From Ophiura sarsii (Eukaryota; Echinodermata; Ophiuroidea; Amphilepidida; Ophiuridae), in contig CM069443.1 of assembly GCA_035610835.1 (NCBI GenBank), forward strand, positions 55,817,266 to 55,881,265: a stretch of 64,000 nt of DNA, read 5' to 3'. Made by a program: the position numbers and the translations under genes. The notes under the pieces were generated by a model. That model worked only from the letters and a program-made list of their open reading frames with translations, did no database searches and was not told where the DNA came from. Positions 1-10,886 of the stretch are shown here, piece after piece; position 1 is the stretch's first letter; every line of letters begins with the position of its first letter.

Positions 1-957
1 TATTGTAATTGTTCTCTAACAACTTTAAGTAAACAATGTATCGATATTTTAAACAAATTGCCGACGTTTTATAAAATGTTGATACAAATATGGTTCAAAT
101 GCAATACAGTTAAACAAATAAAGCGTATAGAAAATCATAACAGACAAGTAATTTGGAACAATGAGCACATTAGATACAATGGAAAGACGATTCACTTTAA
201 GCTCTGGATAAAATCAGGAATCATTAAGATTAATCAATTATTTGGTAAAGACGGGAAACTGTTAGATGTAGTAAATTTAAGAAATAAAATGCCCCACAAT
301 GGTAGCCTATTAATGGAATATTTAGCTCTTATCAATGCAATTCCTAAAGATTGGAAATGTGTCAAACATCCTCATACAGAAGATAAGTGTATTTATTTAA
401 GATGTACTGATAGAGATGTTAACATTGATAAGACAACAGTAAAAACCTTTAAAGAAAAAACTGATGAAAAAAGCATCTGTGATTCCAATATGCCAACATT
501 TCTGGCAGAGAAAATATCCAAACTTCTTTTTTAATTGGAATAAAATATGGAATAATATTCCATCTACAACAAGAGAGGGCAGACTGATATCACTTAATTG
601 GAAAATCACTAGTAATATCTACCCCACAAAATTCCTTCTGCATAAAATGAAAATAGAAAATAATGATGTATGTGATATATGTAATGAAAAGGATTATGTA
701 GAACACTTCTTCTTTTTCTGTAAGAAGATACAACCAATATGGTTAGAAGCATAAAAGTATCAAAACGTGTAATTTTAACACATTTTGATGTACTTTTTGG
801 GTTTCAGCAATGTAAAGAAAAAACACAGAGAGATTTCATAACTAGTATAATTATGATAGCAAAATTGTCAATTAGTAAATTTAGATATGGGAATCATCCC
901 AATCTTTTACTTCTTTTCAAATCAGAATTGAGATTCAGAAAATTAATTGACATTTAA
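1..957 (+). pseudogene. LINE reverse transcriptase, C-terminal end, frameshifted
   Basis: Remnant of the C-terminal third of a non-LTR retrotransposon polyprotein, of the L1/Tx1-like kind. Reading is open from base 1, so the 5' part lies outside the window. Frame 1 runs to a stop at 532-534 and carries the typical post-RT pattern (a 'WNN..I..NGK....W...GI..I..L....G' layout, then 'IP..WK'). A frameshift in the T-run near 525-532 moves the frame; frame 2 (about 464-754) then holds a zinc-knuckle-like C-x2-C-x7-H-x4-C at 671-722 within VCDICNEKDYVEHFFFFC. A second shift near 740-750 returns to frame 1, which ends at 957. The gag-like ORF1, endonuclease and catalytic RT are not in the window. 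The shifts make it non-functional. Family placement comes from recalled domain layout, not from a search. Confidence 0.8.
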
Positions 958-1211
958 GTAGCATATCAATTTACATTGATCAATTGATTGTGCGTAACAA
1001 TGAGATATGTAACTTAAAATTATATTATATTTAGAAGCTGCACATCATAGAAGATACAAAGAATAGTAAGAATATGTAATAGGTTTGCAATTTAAACTGA
1101 ACATGTTTTGATATGTATGTGATTATGATAGAATAGGGTGACGATTTTGTAATCATGAAGAATTTGTAACTGATGAAGGAATGGTGATTAATAAACTTAA
1201 AAGATAAAAAA
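1..1211 (+). mobile_element. 5'-truncated (by window) LINE insertion with 3' UTR
   Basis: After the stop at 955-957 comes about 250 bp of AT-rich 3' UTR, ending in an A-rich tail (about 1190-1213). The flank then resumes at 'ataacatac'. The paralogous segment at 21876 continues straight through this point without the LINE, so the 3' boundary is at about 1211. The left TSD is outside the window. Confidence 0.75.
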
Positions 1212-2532
1212 ATAACATACTTTGGTTATAGCTTTATTATTGTATCAAAAGTCATGATTTTATACATATTTCACAAGCTGAGAAAGCCCTGCATTAGACC
1301 ATGGATATATTTCTATGTTTGTATGTACGCCACGTATCGTATCACCACTAGGAAACATTAATTTGATGATTAATAACTCAATAAGATATAATTTACTTAG
1401 CATCCCAGACGTAGACAACATTACAATATTGGCCAAATATTGATGTTTTATTGGCTCGATATTGGCTTACAATATTGGCGCAATATTATTTGCTCATTGG
1501 CCCACGCTTGGCGCAATATTGGCACTCGCCAATGTTGGCCAAGCTTGGACCAATATTGGGCAAATATTGGGCGATTTGGAGAAATGTTTGGTAGGAAGAA
1601 TTCTATCTTTATATTGTTTTATTTTCCCCAAAGAGGAGTGAGCGGATCCCGGCCAACCCGTGGCCTGAATCAACTTTGGCAAAGGGCAAGCACAGGACAA
1701 GGGAACAAATCTTCAAGGGACAGGACAAGGCACAAGATTCTAGCCAAAAGGCCGGGAAGCGATAGCTTTTAACTTTAAACATTAACAGCGGCCGCAATTT
1801 TTAGACTACGTCAGAATTTGTATATCAAATCAATGGTGTCATTATCCGCCCCTGGTATATTATGCCCATTATTGGACCAACATTGGTAGCCAACATGATG
1901 CCAATTGAAGAGCGCCAATGTAAAACCAATATTGGTCCAATATAGGTGACCAAGAGAGCGCAAATCGTGCCAATGCTATTATTGACACTCTCTTGGTCAC
2001 CAATATTGGTCCAATATTGGTTGCTAACGTGATGCCAATTGAAGAGCGCCAATGTAAAACCAATATTGGTCCAATATTGGTGACCAAGAGAGTACCAATC
2101 GTGCCAATATTGCCAATGGGATCCCAATATTGGCCCAATATTGGTCAACAAGATAATGCCAATGCCAATATTGCCAATGTGGGGCCAATATTGGGCCAAA
2201 TGTTGTCTGGTATGCTAAGGGGTAGAACATGCAGCTAAGCGCTGAATCATTGCTGATTCAATCTCATCTTAAATGTTTTAATGCTAACATACTTTTTACT
2301 TGATTCAATCATTCTTGACTCATCCACTTACCGCATTTTACAACTAGTGTTGCTATTAAAAATCATTATGTTTATATTTCTAATACGACACATGTTGGAT
2401 TTGTTTGTCTCGTTTCCAAGGTAATATATCCTATAACAATAATCATCGATATGGTCATCGATTGAGAAATATTTTGAGAGTTTACATAGTTCATGTACAT
2501 GTACATGAATGGATTTAAACATCATAATTCTA
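1212..2532. repeat. Start of tandem-unit copy A, paralogous to 21876-22362
   Basis: 1212-1396 and 2211-2532 align by eye with 21876-22050 and 22051-22362 with few differences. Copy A carries one extra insertion (about 1405-2210). Homology stops abruptly after 'catcataattcta' in both. No gene is seen. Confidence 0.85.
1405..2210. mobile_element. MITE-like element rich in CCAATATTGG palindromes
   Basis: This roughly 806-bp insertion is absent from the paralog at 22051. The ends are inverted: CCAGAC-(gtagac)-AACATT at the left and AATGTTGTCTGG at the right; the left end carries an extra 6-bp repeat. The interior is packed with CCAATATTGG and close variants. It includes a direct repeat of about 75 bp at 134-bp spacing (around 1897 and 2031) and inverted copies of the 'tgaccaagagag' segment. 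Several frames stay open across it only because the repeat lacks stops; no protein is implied. The TSD is unclear: ttagcat/atgctaa flank it in mirror image, so the true end may lie a few bases out. Confidence 0.7.
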
Positions 2533-2589
2533 TCCCACGGTGCACTAAACCCCGGCTATGGTCTGCTAACATTTAACCTGGTGAGCCCA

Positions 2590-2660
2590 ACGCTCGTGGT
2601 GTGGTGGTTGATTCACTCGTTTGTCACCCCGGTCCGAGGTTCAATTCTAGGGGAGGCGAA
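2590..2660 (+). repeat. tRNA-like SINE head
   Basis: A box-A-like 'gtggtgtggtggttgattc' is followed at the usual spacing by box-B-like 'gaggttcaattct'. No convincing acceptor stem forms. It is best read as the pol III promoter head of a tRNA-derived SINE or a decayed tRNA. It lies directly before the MITE at 2667. Confidence 0.45.
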
Positions 2661-2666
2661 TATAAT

Positions 2667-3171
2667 GGGCCGTATTCTCGTACTAAACACGGTTTTAGCT
2701 TAAAACCGTGTTTAACTAAACGCGTGTCTAACTTAAACGTGAGTTTATCCTTTAAACGACGTGTCTAACAAAACACGATTTTAAACTCTGCAAATCTCGT
2801 TCCCAGAGTGGTCCTACGTTGATTGTATACAGGTATTTAATTCATTGTGGCCCTGATTGGTTACAATAGATATCGACCGAATGCCTTAAATCCACGGTAC
2901 TTTTAAAGAATACACGATCCGCGCGCCAGCTTGCACCGGGCACGGTTGAGTGATCATTCAAGGCATACAGTTGGTGCGCGAGTTTAGCTAAACACGCATT
3001 AAACTACCCCCGAACCCATGTTTAAAGTTAGACACATTTCGGCGAGTTAGACGCGTGTTTAAGTAAAACAAATGTACGAGAATTGCGTTTAGTTAAACGC
3101 TGTGTCTAAAGTCAAAGTTAGACGCGTGTTTAGCTTAAAACCGTGTTTAACTACGTACGAGAATACGGCCC
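2667..3171. mobile_element. TIR element, termini GGGCCGTATTCTCGTAC
   Basis: The 505-bp unit has perfect 17-bp terminal inverted repeats (2667-2683 and 3155-3171) and AAT on both sides as a probable 3-bp TSD. The interior is full of short forward and inverted 'gttTAgcTtAAAaCcGTGTTTAa'-type blocks. The same ends recur at 18912-19591, 33037 (cut) and 40767-41170, flanked by ATT where both ends survive. It is non-autonomous; no ORF. Confidence 0.8.
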
Positions 3172-3194
3172 AATTTGTTTAGCTCCCCTATTTA

Positions 3195-3213
3195 CCCCCC
3201 CCCCCCCCCCCCC
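3195..3213. repeat. Poly-C run of 19
   Basis: Homopolymer C tract just after the TIR element. Flanking 3214-3554 is unique-looking non-coding sequence with nothing recognised. Confidence 0.9.
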
Positions 3214-3554
3214 TGTTCTTCGATCCATTCCCACTGCTAAACCTCTAGGGTTAGGATTAACAGATACAGGTATCTTTGGATGTTTCTGATGACACCTGAA
3301 ATAGACCCTCAACCAACCTCACTGAGGATGGCCCATAGACCGGGAGAGAAACTATTATACAAGCTGACTGATTGATATCAAGGTTGCATTGGATGAAGTG
3401 TCACTTCAAATTCAAATGCCACGATGTTCTTGCCAATATAATTACCTGTATTAACAACTACCTATACAGTAGTCTTGTGCCGCAATTATCAAGTAAGTAC
3501 ATATAAGTCCTTCACTGGATGTCCTAAGCTGATGAAACTCTTCATGAAGATCAA

Positions 3555-4785
3555 GTGACACGATTGGATCTACATTATTGTGTTTAGGGCAACTGAAATA
3601 CTGACCTGCATCAGGTTGCTTTCTTGCACTTGTTTGATTTCTTTGACACATTAATTACCTGCCAACATTTCCAACATTCAAAATTAATAGGGAGTTCTGA
3701 TTTCCCCTCAATTAACCAACAGTAACAAAGAATGTGAATTCTGATTACATGGACAATTTCTTACACTTTTTGAAACATTCTGATTCTTGGAACAGAATTG
3801 AGTGAATTATTTTGAAAAGAAGTATAATCTTTTCAGTTCGCTTTTGTAATACTTCCACACGTCGTCCTGGCGATTTAATACATTTGGTTATGGTATACTA
3901 ACTCAAATATGAAGAGCTTTCATTATGGTAGAGAGAAAAATGTAGGTCACCAACAAATTGTGCGTCTATTAATTTGAATTTGCATGTATAATTATGATAT
4001 GAATGGAAATTCTCGTACAAGCATTTATTATTTCACTACTTGAGAACGACTGAGTGGTCAGCGTCCGCTTGTGTTATGATATACTGGAATGTGAAAGCAT
4101 CACCAAGCTGCACAGCGGCATAATGGTGTTTGTTACGCTTTTAACTAATTATGTTAATGCCGATCCAATATACGTATCTATATTAAGATTTCTGAGATCA
4201 GTAATTGATTATAGCGTTTCGGGTTTCAATATAGGATGGGAATGAAGATAATTATAATACAAACATTTACTCGATGGAATGCTCCATATTATATTCTGAT
4301 CTACTGTATCATATTAAATTTAAGTTGAAACAATATATGATATAATGTATCAGATAGCGATAGGTTAGACGATAGCAGGTTTAACATAATACATGTACAT
4401 TAATCTATAGACTGGACACAGTAAATATCTATTAATGACACAGTGAAAAATGAAATTCTACTATATACGATAATGTGTCGTATTATTTTATATACACTAT
4501 TTGGTACGCTTTATATAGGCTATTTACTAGGTTACAAGGAATAGAAAGTTGTGAGCATACTACAGGTAATATGTATCAAATTATCTTATATAGGAAATAT
4601 TATATGTTGAACTATAATAATGAAATGATTATCTGAGAAGGAATGCATATATGATCTACGATAAGACTAAGATTTCTTTTACAATAAATAGCCTATAAAT
4701 AATCACGTTGCAAAGTTTTTAATTTAAGGCCACACTGCAAAACTAGTACGATGGTTCACACGTATAAGTGACTTGTACGTAAGAC
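3555..4785. repeat. Copy A of unit, paralogous to 24418-25566
   Basis: Non-coding block aligned by eye to 24418-25566. Its last part also matches the beginning of copy C from 33099. Open frames here are short and are broken by indels between copies. It holds no recognised gene or element. Confidence 0.85.
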
Positions 4786-5299
4786 TAAGGGCGTGTTCTC
4801 ACTGTGCGAATGTGGACTCATACCTAGTTGCGAGTCTACATGCATAACAGTGATGTTGCGTTCTCATTGTGCGATTAAGTGTAAATAAAGCTAACCACCA
4901 GCAGATTTGGGACATTTTCGGAAGAAGGGGGTCAGCAAATTTGTTTCATATTAAGTCTATGAATACCTTTAGACAAGCCATCATTCATGGTGGGCATAAA
5001 AAAATCTCAGTGTTTCTAGATTATATTATACATGCAGTTCAATTTTCACAAATTTGACTCCTGGGAAATGAACTTTTCAAATCATGAGCAAAGACAAATG
5101 GCACTCCCATCATGTGCATGTAAATACTTCCACATCCATTTTTTATTGGCATATAGCAAACATATTTCTTGTTATATTTTATCAAATAATAGACCTGCAG
5201 TGTTTCTAGTTTTTAACAATGAGAGTTTTTATTTCCTCAATTTTCCATGTTTTTATGTCAAAAAGTGATGTTTCAAATGTCTCCTGTTCTCGGTTGGCC

Positions 5300-8205
5300 A
5301 GTGGTTCAGGTGTTAGTTTGTATGTTGGTTATAAAGAGGAGCCATGGCCCCTCAAAGGTATGAAATAAAGTCATTGTGTTTTAACTTTTATGTTATAGAA
5401 ACACTGGGTCAAAACATAGACAAATTTCAAAGTATCAAATTCCAATTTTCACAGTATCTTCCGCATTTTTGTAAAAAATCCTTTTAAGTTTTCATGAATG
5501 ATGATTAAATTCATTCAAAACTATTCAATAGTAACCCTAAATTATTTTCAACAAGTTTATTTATCAGTGTTTCCAGTCTAATGGTACTTTTCAATGAAAA
5601 ATAATTACGGGTATGACATTCAAAATGGCCTAAACTGGAAAAGATATGTGGGTTGTGTTAAAATCCATTTAGGTTCAGGTATTAGTGTGTATGTTGGTCA
5701 TAAAGAGGAGCCATGGCCCCTTACAGGTGTGAAATAAAATCATTGTGCTTTAGTTATAATGGTATAGAAACACTGGGTCCATAACATAGACAAATTTCGG
5801 AGTATCAAATTCCAATTTTCACAGTATCGTCCGTATTTTTGTCAAAAACCCTTTTAAGTTTTCATGAATGATGATTGAATTCATTCAAAACTATCCAATG
5901 GTAACCCTAAATTATTTTCAACAAGTTTATTTATCAGTGTTTCTAGTATTATGGTATTTTTCAATGAAAAATAATAACGGGTATGACATTCAAAATGGCC
6001 TAAGCTGGAAAAGATATGTGGGTTCTGTTAAAATACATTTAATTACAAAGTGGTTCAGGTGTTAGTTTATATGTTGGTTATAAAGAGGAGCCTTGGCCAT
6101 TCACAGGTGTGAAATAAAATCATTGTCTTTTAATTATTATGTTATAGAAACACTGGGTCATAACATAGACAAACTTTAAAGTATCAAATTCTAATTTGTA
6201 CAGTATTTTCCGCATTATTTCCATGAGTGATGATTGAATTCATTCAAAACTATCCAATGGTAACACTAAATTATTTTCAACAGGTTTATTTATCAGTGTT
6301 TCTAGTCTAATGGTACTTTTCAATGAAAAATAATTACGGGTATGACATTCAAAATGGCCTAAACTGGAAAAGATATGTGGGTTGTGTTAAAATCCATTTA
6401 GGTTCAGGTATTAGTGTGTATGTTGGTCATAAAGAGGAGCCATGGCCCCTTACAGGTGTGAAATAAAATCATTGTGCTTTAGTTATAATGGTATAGAAAC
6501 ACTGGGTCCATAACATAGACAAATTTCGGAGTATCAAATTCCAATTTTCACAGTATCGTCCGTATTTTTGTCAAAAACCCTTTTAAGTTTTCATGAATGA
6601 TGATTGAATTCATTCAAAACTATCCAATGGTAACCCTAAATTATTTTCAACAAGTTTATTTATCAGTGTTTCTAGTATTATGGTATTTTTCAATGAAAAA
6701 TAATAACGGGTATGACATTCAAAATGGCCTAAACTGGAAAAGATATGTGGGTTGTGTTAAAATCCATTTAAATAAAAAGTCAAATTTGCAAACAAATATA
6801 TAAGTCAATGTGTTTTGATTATTACAATTACAGTGTTTCTAGATTGAAGGGGTACTTGCCATACTAAATAAACTAATTCAGACCATACTGCATCTAATAT
6901 TTTGACACTGTTTTAAGGTCAGTGTCAAAAAATATGATAGGAAGGAATGGTGAGTTTTTAGTTAATTGCATATCTGCGAGGCATGAAATCCGAACAGCTG
7001 TTTACGAAGATATTGACTATAGTACCAGCACCATTGATGTTTAAAGACATAGAATCTATGCTTGTTGACAAAGAAAAACAGCGTCGGAAGCTTAAACAAC
7101 TTAAAGACATTTGTGAGGAGTTTAACATAGATGTTATTGGTTCAAAGATAAGGAAGGATTTCTTTATAAATCCACTTCTAGGTCTCATTTTGGCATGCAA
7201 ATGTACATAGGAAGGAAACCAAAACAGTTGTTTTTTGGCTCCTGGTAAAGTCATTTAATTTTTATAAGTGACGAGAGACATCTACATTCTATTTGAGCAA
7301 AAGAGAGTGTAAAAAGAACTTGTGTATGGTAAACATAATGTATCCACTAATACATTGGTAAAGGCAAGTGACATAGCATAAGGTAATTTGTTATAGAAAC
7401 ACTGGGTCATAACATAGACAAACTTTAAAGTATCAAATTCTAATTTTTACAGTATTTTCCGCATTATTTTCATGAGTGATGATTGAATTCATTCAAAACT
7501 ATCCAATGGTAACACTATAAATTATTTTCAACAAGTTTATTTATCAGTGTTTCTAGTCTAATGGTACATTTCAATGAAAAATAATTACGGGTATGACATT
7601 CAAAATGGCCTAAACTTGAAAAGATATGTGGGTTGTGTTAAAATCCATTTAAAAAAAAGTGGTTCAGGTGTTAGTTTGTATGTTGGTTATAAAGAGGAGC
7701 CATGGCCGTTCACAGGTGTGAAATACAATTATTGTGTTTCAATTATATGTTATAGAAACACTGGGTCATAACATAGACTAATTTCAGAGTATCAAATTCC
7801 AATTTTCACAGTATCTTCTGCATTTTTGTCAAAAACCCTTTTTAAGTTTTCATGAATGATGATTCAATTCATTCAAAACTATCCAATGGTAACATTAAAT
7901 TGTTTTCAACAAGTTTTTATCAGTGTTTCTAGTCTAATGGTACTTTCAATGAAAAAATATTTTGTCTATGACATTCAAAATGGCCTAAACTAGAAAAGAT
8001 ATGTGGGTTGTGTTAAAATCCATTTAAATAAAAAGTCAAATTTGCAAACAAAAATATAAGTCAATGTGTTTTGATTATTACAATGACAGTGTTTCTAGAT
8101 TGAAGGGGTACTTGCCATACTGAATAAACTAATTCAGACCATACTGCATCTAATATTTTGACACTGTTTTAAGGTCAGTGTCAAAAAATATGATAGGAAG
8201 GAAAA
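5300..8205. repeat. Tandem array, ~350-380 bp monomers in higher-order dimers
   Basis: The word 'ggttcaggtgttagtttgta' and relatives recur at about 5302, 5672, 6052, 6401 and 7662. Two ~729-bp dimers (around 5868 and 6597) are almost identical. Each monomer carries 'tagaaacactggg' and, inverted, 'cagtgtttctag', so the motif alternates in orientation every 150-210 bp. Short ORFs here are repeat translations. Confidence 0.85.
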
Positions 8206-8360
8206 GGCTCCTGGTAAAGTCATTTAATTTTTATAAGTGACGAGAGACATCTACATTCTATTTGAGCAAAAGAGAGTGTAAAAAGAACTTGTGTATGGTA
8301 AACATAATGTATCCACTAATACATTGGTAAAGGCAAGTGACATAGCATAATGTAATTTCA
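6770..8360. repeat. Direct repeat pair 6770-7390 / 8030-8360 with deletion in second copy
   Basis: The block starting 'aaaaagtcaaatttgcaaac' and ending 'gacatagcataa' occurs twice. The second copy lacks about 260-290 bp. That missing piece is bracketed in the first copy by direct repeats of 'ataggaaggaa' (near 6938 and 7208), one of which remains in the second, so a slippage-type deletion is likely. Confidence 0.8.
6962..7210 (+). CDS. Unrecognised lysine-rich ORF, 75 codons from ATG 6983
   Basis: I do not recognise the family. From the ATG at 6983 there are 75 codons; the frame is open from 6962. The product is basic and helix-prone, with a KEKQRRKLKQLKDICEEFNI stretch that could be a short coiled coil, and ends FFINPLLGLILACKCT. 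It sits inside the 6.1-kb element, in the only part that is not tandem-repeated. The sister repeat at 8030-8360 has lost exactly this interval. A 98-codon minus-strand frame overlaps it (6958-7254). It may be a captured fragment, a relic of the element's own gene, or chance. Confidence 0.25.
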   Translation, partial: LIAYLRGMKSEQLFTKILTIVPAPLMFKDIESMLVDKEKQRRKLKQLKDICEEFNIDVIGSKIRKDFFINPLLGLILACKCT

Positions 8361-10400
8361 GAAAAATTGGGAAGGTATACAGGCTGTAACAGAAAAAGTT
8401 ATACAGTTTTGAAAAAAATATTAAAAATATCTCCTGTAGAATTTCTGTTTCGAGTTTTCATTGCCTGCAAGGGGAATTTTCTTAGCTTTTGAATAAGCTT
8501 TGTTTCATGACAATCGATGGTCGGTAAGCAGAGATATGATCAATTGTCTAAAGTAGTCATGAAATCACCTGGGCCACTTTGGTTTAATCAATGGTAAAAT
8601 CACTGGGATGAATATGAATGGAATCGAACCAGGAACATAGCAGTAGAGCGCCCTTGTTAGACAACAATGGTTCGTTTCAAGTGGTTAAAAGTATTACAAA
8701 GAAGGTTAGGTCTTTACAAATATAATTTATTTATTTTATGAATTTATTTATTCAAATGAAATAAAACTATTTGAAAAAAGAATGTTATTGTTCTCCCTAA
8801 TGTTCCTTGCATGATACCCTAACCATTTAATGTATACAAGCAAGATTGTATGATATTATTGTGAAAGTGGCCCAACCCGATTTCAAGACGACTTAGTAGA
8901 TTGGTCATAACTTTTAAACGCAAGTAGTTAAAAAGACCAAATAAAATGATTCTTGTAGCCAAAACGGAACTTAACACAGAGTGTAAGAGATTTTGACATT
9001 GCATGATTTTAACATTGAATTAAAAATAAAATTGCGATTGTATAACTTTTTTTGTTACAGTCTGTATACCTCGGATGAGCTTCACATATTAGTGAAGTAT
9101 TGAATATTTCGATACCAATGTTTAAGGTATGTGTAGTGTGAAATCCGTTGACACAACCATCTATAAAACAATGATGAATCAATATGAAGTACCTATCCCA
9201 TGAAGAGAGAAAAGTGCAGTTATGAAGATTATAGGCCTACAGTTGAACTGCTGCTGTAAATCACCTTTGCTATGATGAGTTAGGTTTTAGAATATATTGT
9301 AAAATGATCGATTAAGATTTGGTTTGGTATGTGTTGATGAACAACAGCATGTGTTGTAAAATCATCTTTTTGTATAATTCTGTAATTACCTAGAAACACT
9401 GTAAAGGAGCGTGACATTATAATAATGCTTTAACTATGTATAAAATGATAACTTCAGAAAGTTTTATTGAAGTTCGTGAAAAGTTCTATTCCATGGAGAG
9501 CTTTTAAGGCGTGTAGACAGGGGAACTAGTTCTTATAAGCATTAAAATACTTTCTTTCTTTTTTTTAACATTTTTTTCTCCAAACAAATAGAACCACCCA
9601 TACCTTATTTAAAGTATTAAGAAGATAACTTTATTGACACTCTTTTTCAAAATAATAGTTTGAAATCTGCAAGTAGTTAGGAATGGCAAAACAATGAATT
9701 CAAAAACGTTCATATGCAAATTGGAGAAAATGGGGAATTTATATGATTCTTTATGATTTTTTTCTCTTAAAGTAGAAACACTGTAATTTGTTTAGCACAC
9801 CAGGAGAAGAAACAGTTTATAATAGAAATGTCACAGACCCAATATTGGTGAATTGTGATGGCCCCGAATTCTATCGAGCATAATATGGGCCTTATCTAGA
9901 AATGCTAAAATAGGAGCATATGCCCCAAACAACATTAACATTGTTGGAGTGTTTTTATTTTACAGAAGCTAGAACTCAATGGTTTTATTTTTGCTTACAT
10001 GGGGCCAAGGGGTGTTAGTTGTGATTACAATGCAAATTTATTTTGAAACCGCTGTCCAACTGAAAAACTGAACATCAAAAAAATCATCTTTTTGGTGAAA
10101 AATACCTCGTAAATTGGAAAAACTATCATAATTTTCTCTAAGAATAGAAACACTGATGCTTAGTTTATACTGTATTTATAAAGAGGACTCTATCAATAAC
10201 TTATCATTGGAAAATCACTTTGAAAACTTTAACTTGTAAGCAATGGCAATGCCATTTATCAAATAACATGTATTTTGAAGTAAGGAAAAAAAGGTGAAAT
10301 TACGCAATTTTTGTGATAAGTTTTTTTCTAAAATTAGAAACACTGTGATTTTTTTAGCGCACTGGAAGAATGAGACTATCATAGGGATGCCACATACCCA
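8361..10400. other. Non-coding interior of the 6.1-kb element
   Basis: AT-rich sequence with no gene. 'tagaaacactg' reappears at about 9390, 9775, 10145 and 10337, and the 9775 and 10337 occurrences sit in a diverged repeat of about 90 bp. Around 8616-8655 there is a box-B-like 'ggttcgattcc' on the minus strand, without a matching box A. Confidence 0.6.
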
Positions 10401-10762
10401 ATATGAGTGCATTTTGCCGACCCCCTTCTTCCGCCAACCTGCTGGTCCTTATCTTTATTGACACTTAAAATACATCAAAATACCGATGTGGTATCGAGTT
10501 CACTTACCCGGATGTTACTTGTTTACAAGTTTAAGCGAGTGCGCCGTGCGTACTTACTGCGTAAATACCACGCGTGCATGACATTTGGCCGCGTGAAATT
10601 GCATTTTGAAGCGCGCGGCGGACGGCGGCGCAGTCTGACGCAGCGCAACACGCTTGTTTTTGTGGAACAAGTGGTACGAGTCCACATACGATAAGTAAAA
10701 CGCGTTCTCACTAGCGATTTTGATACCACGTCCTAGGTGCGAGACTACCTCTTCGAGTAGGT

Positions 10763-10793
10763 TTCGACCCTACATCGTTGATGTAGGGTCGAA
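10763..10793. repeat. Hairpin, 14-bp perfect arms, 3-nt loop
   Basis: TTCGACCCTACATC, loop GTT, GATGTAGGGTCGAA. It lies in the GC-rich right end of the 6.1-kb element, near the inverted terminus. Confidence 0.9.
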
Positions 10794-10886
10794 CCCCCTT
10801 ATTGCGCGTTCCCACTAGGCTTGGAAGTTGGATGTAGCATCGAGTCCACGTCCTGGTATCAAACAGCCATAGTGGGAACGCGCCCT

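Larger units (their letters stand above)
4788..10886. mobile_element. 6.1-kb TIR element without recognisable transposase
   Basis: Copies B (25566) and C (33553) read 'gtaagacttatacg' without interruption; copy A is split here. The ends are inverted repeats: AGGGCGTGTTCTCACT at the left, and at the right the complement of GGGCGCGTTCCCACT. Both ends hold further sub-terminal copies of the 'GCGTTCYCAYT' word (near 4856, 10700 and 10803). The flanks CTA/TTA suggest a TA or 3-bp TWA-type TSD with one mutation. The interior is AT-rich with a tandem array (5300-8210), while the right end (10500-10880) is conspicuously GC-rich. The longest ORF is 98 codons and no DDE domain is seen, so it is probably non-autonomous or eroded. 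Confidence 0.75.

Noticed and set aside
1825..2238. ORFs with repeated NIGPILV/QYWTNIG peptides
   Set aside because: Translations of the CCAATATTGG repeats.
5868..6803. Duplicated 65-68 codon ORFs
   Set aside because: Part of the ~729-bp tandem repeat; other monomers have stops and indels in the same frame.
8616..8655. Possible minus-strand tRNA
   Set aside because: Only a box-B-like word; no box A or stems at tRNA spacing.
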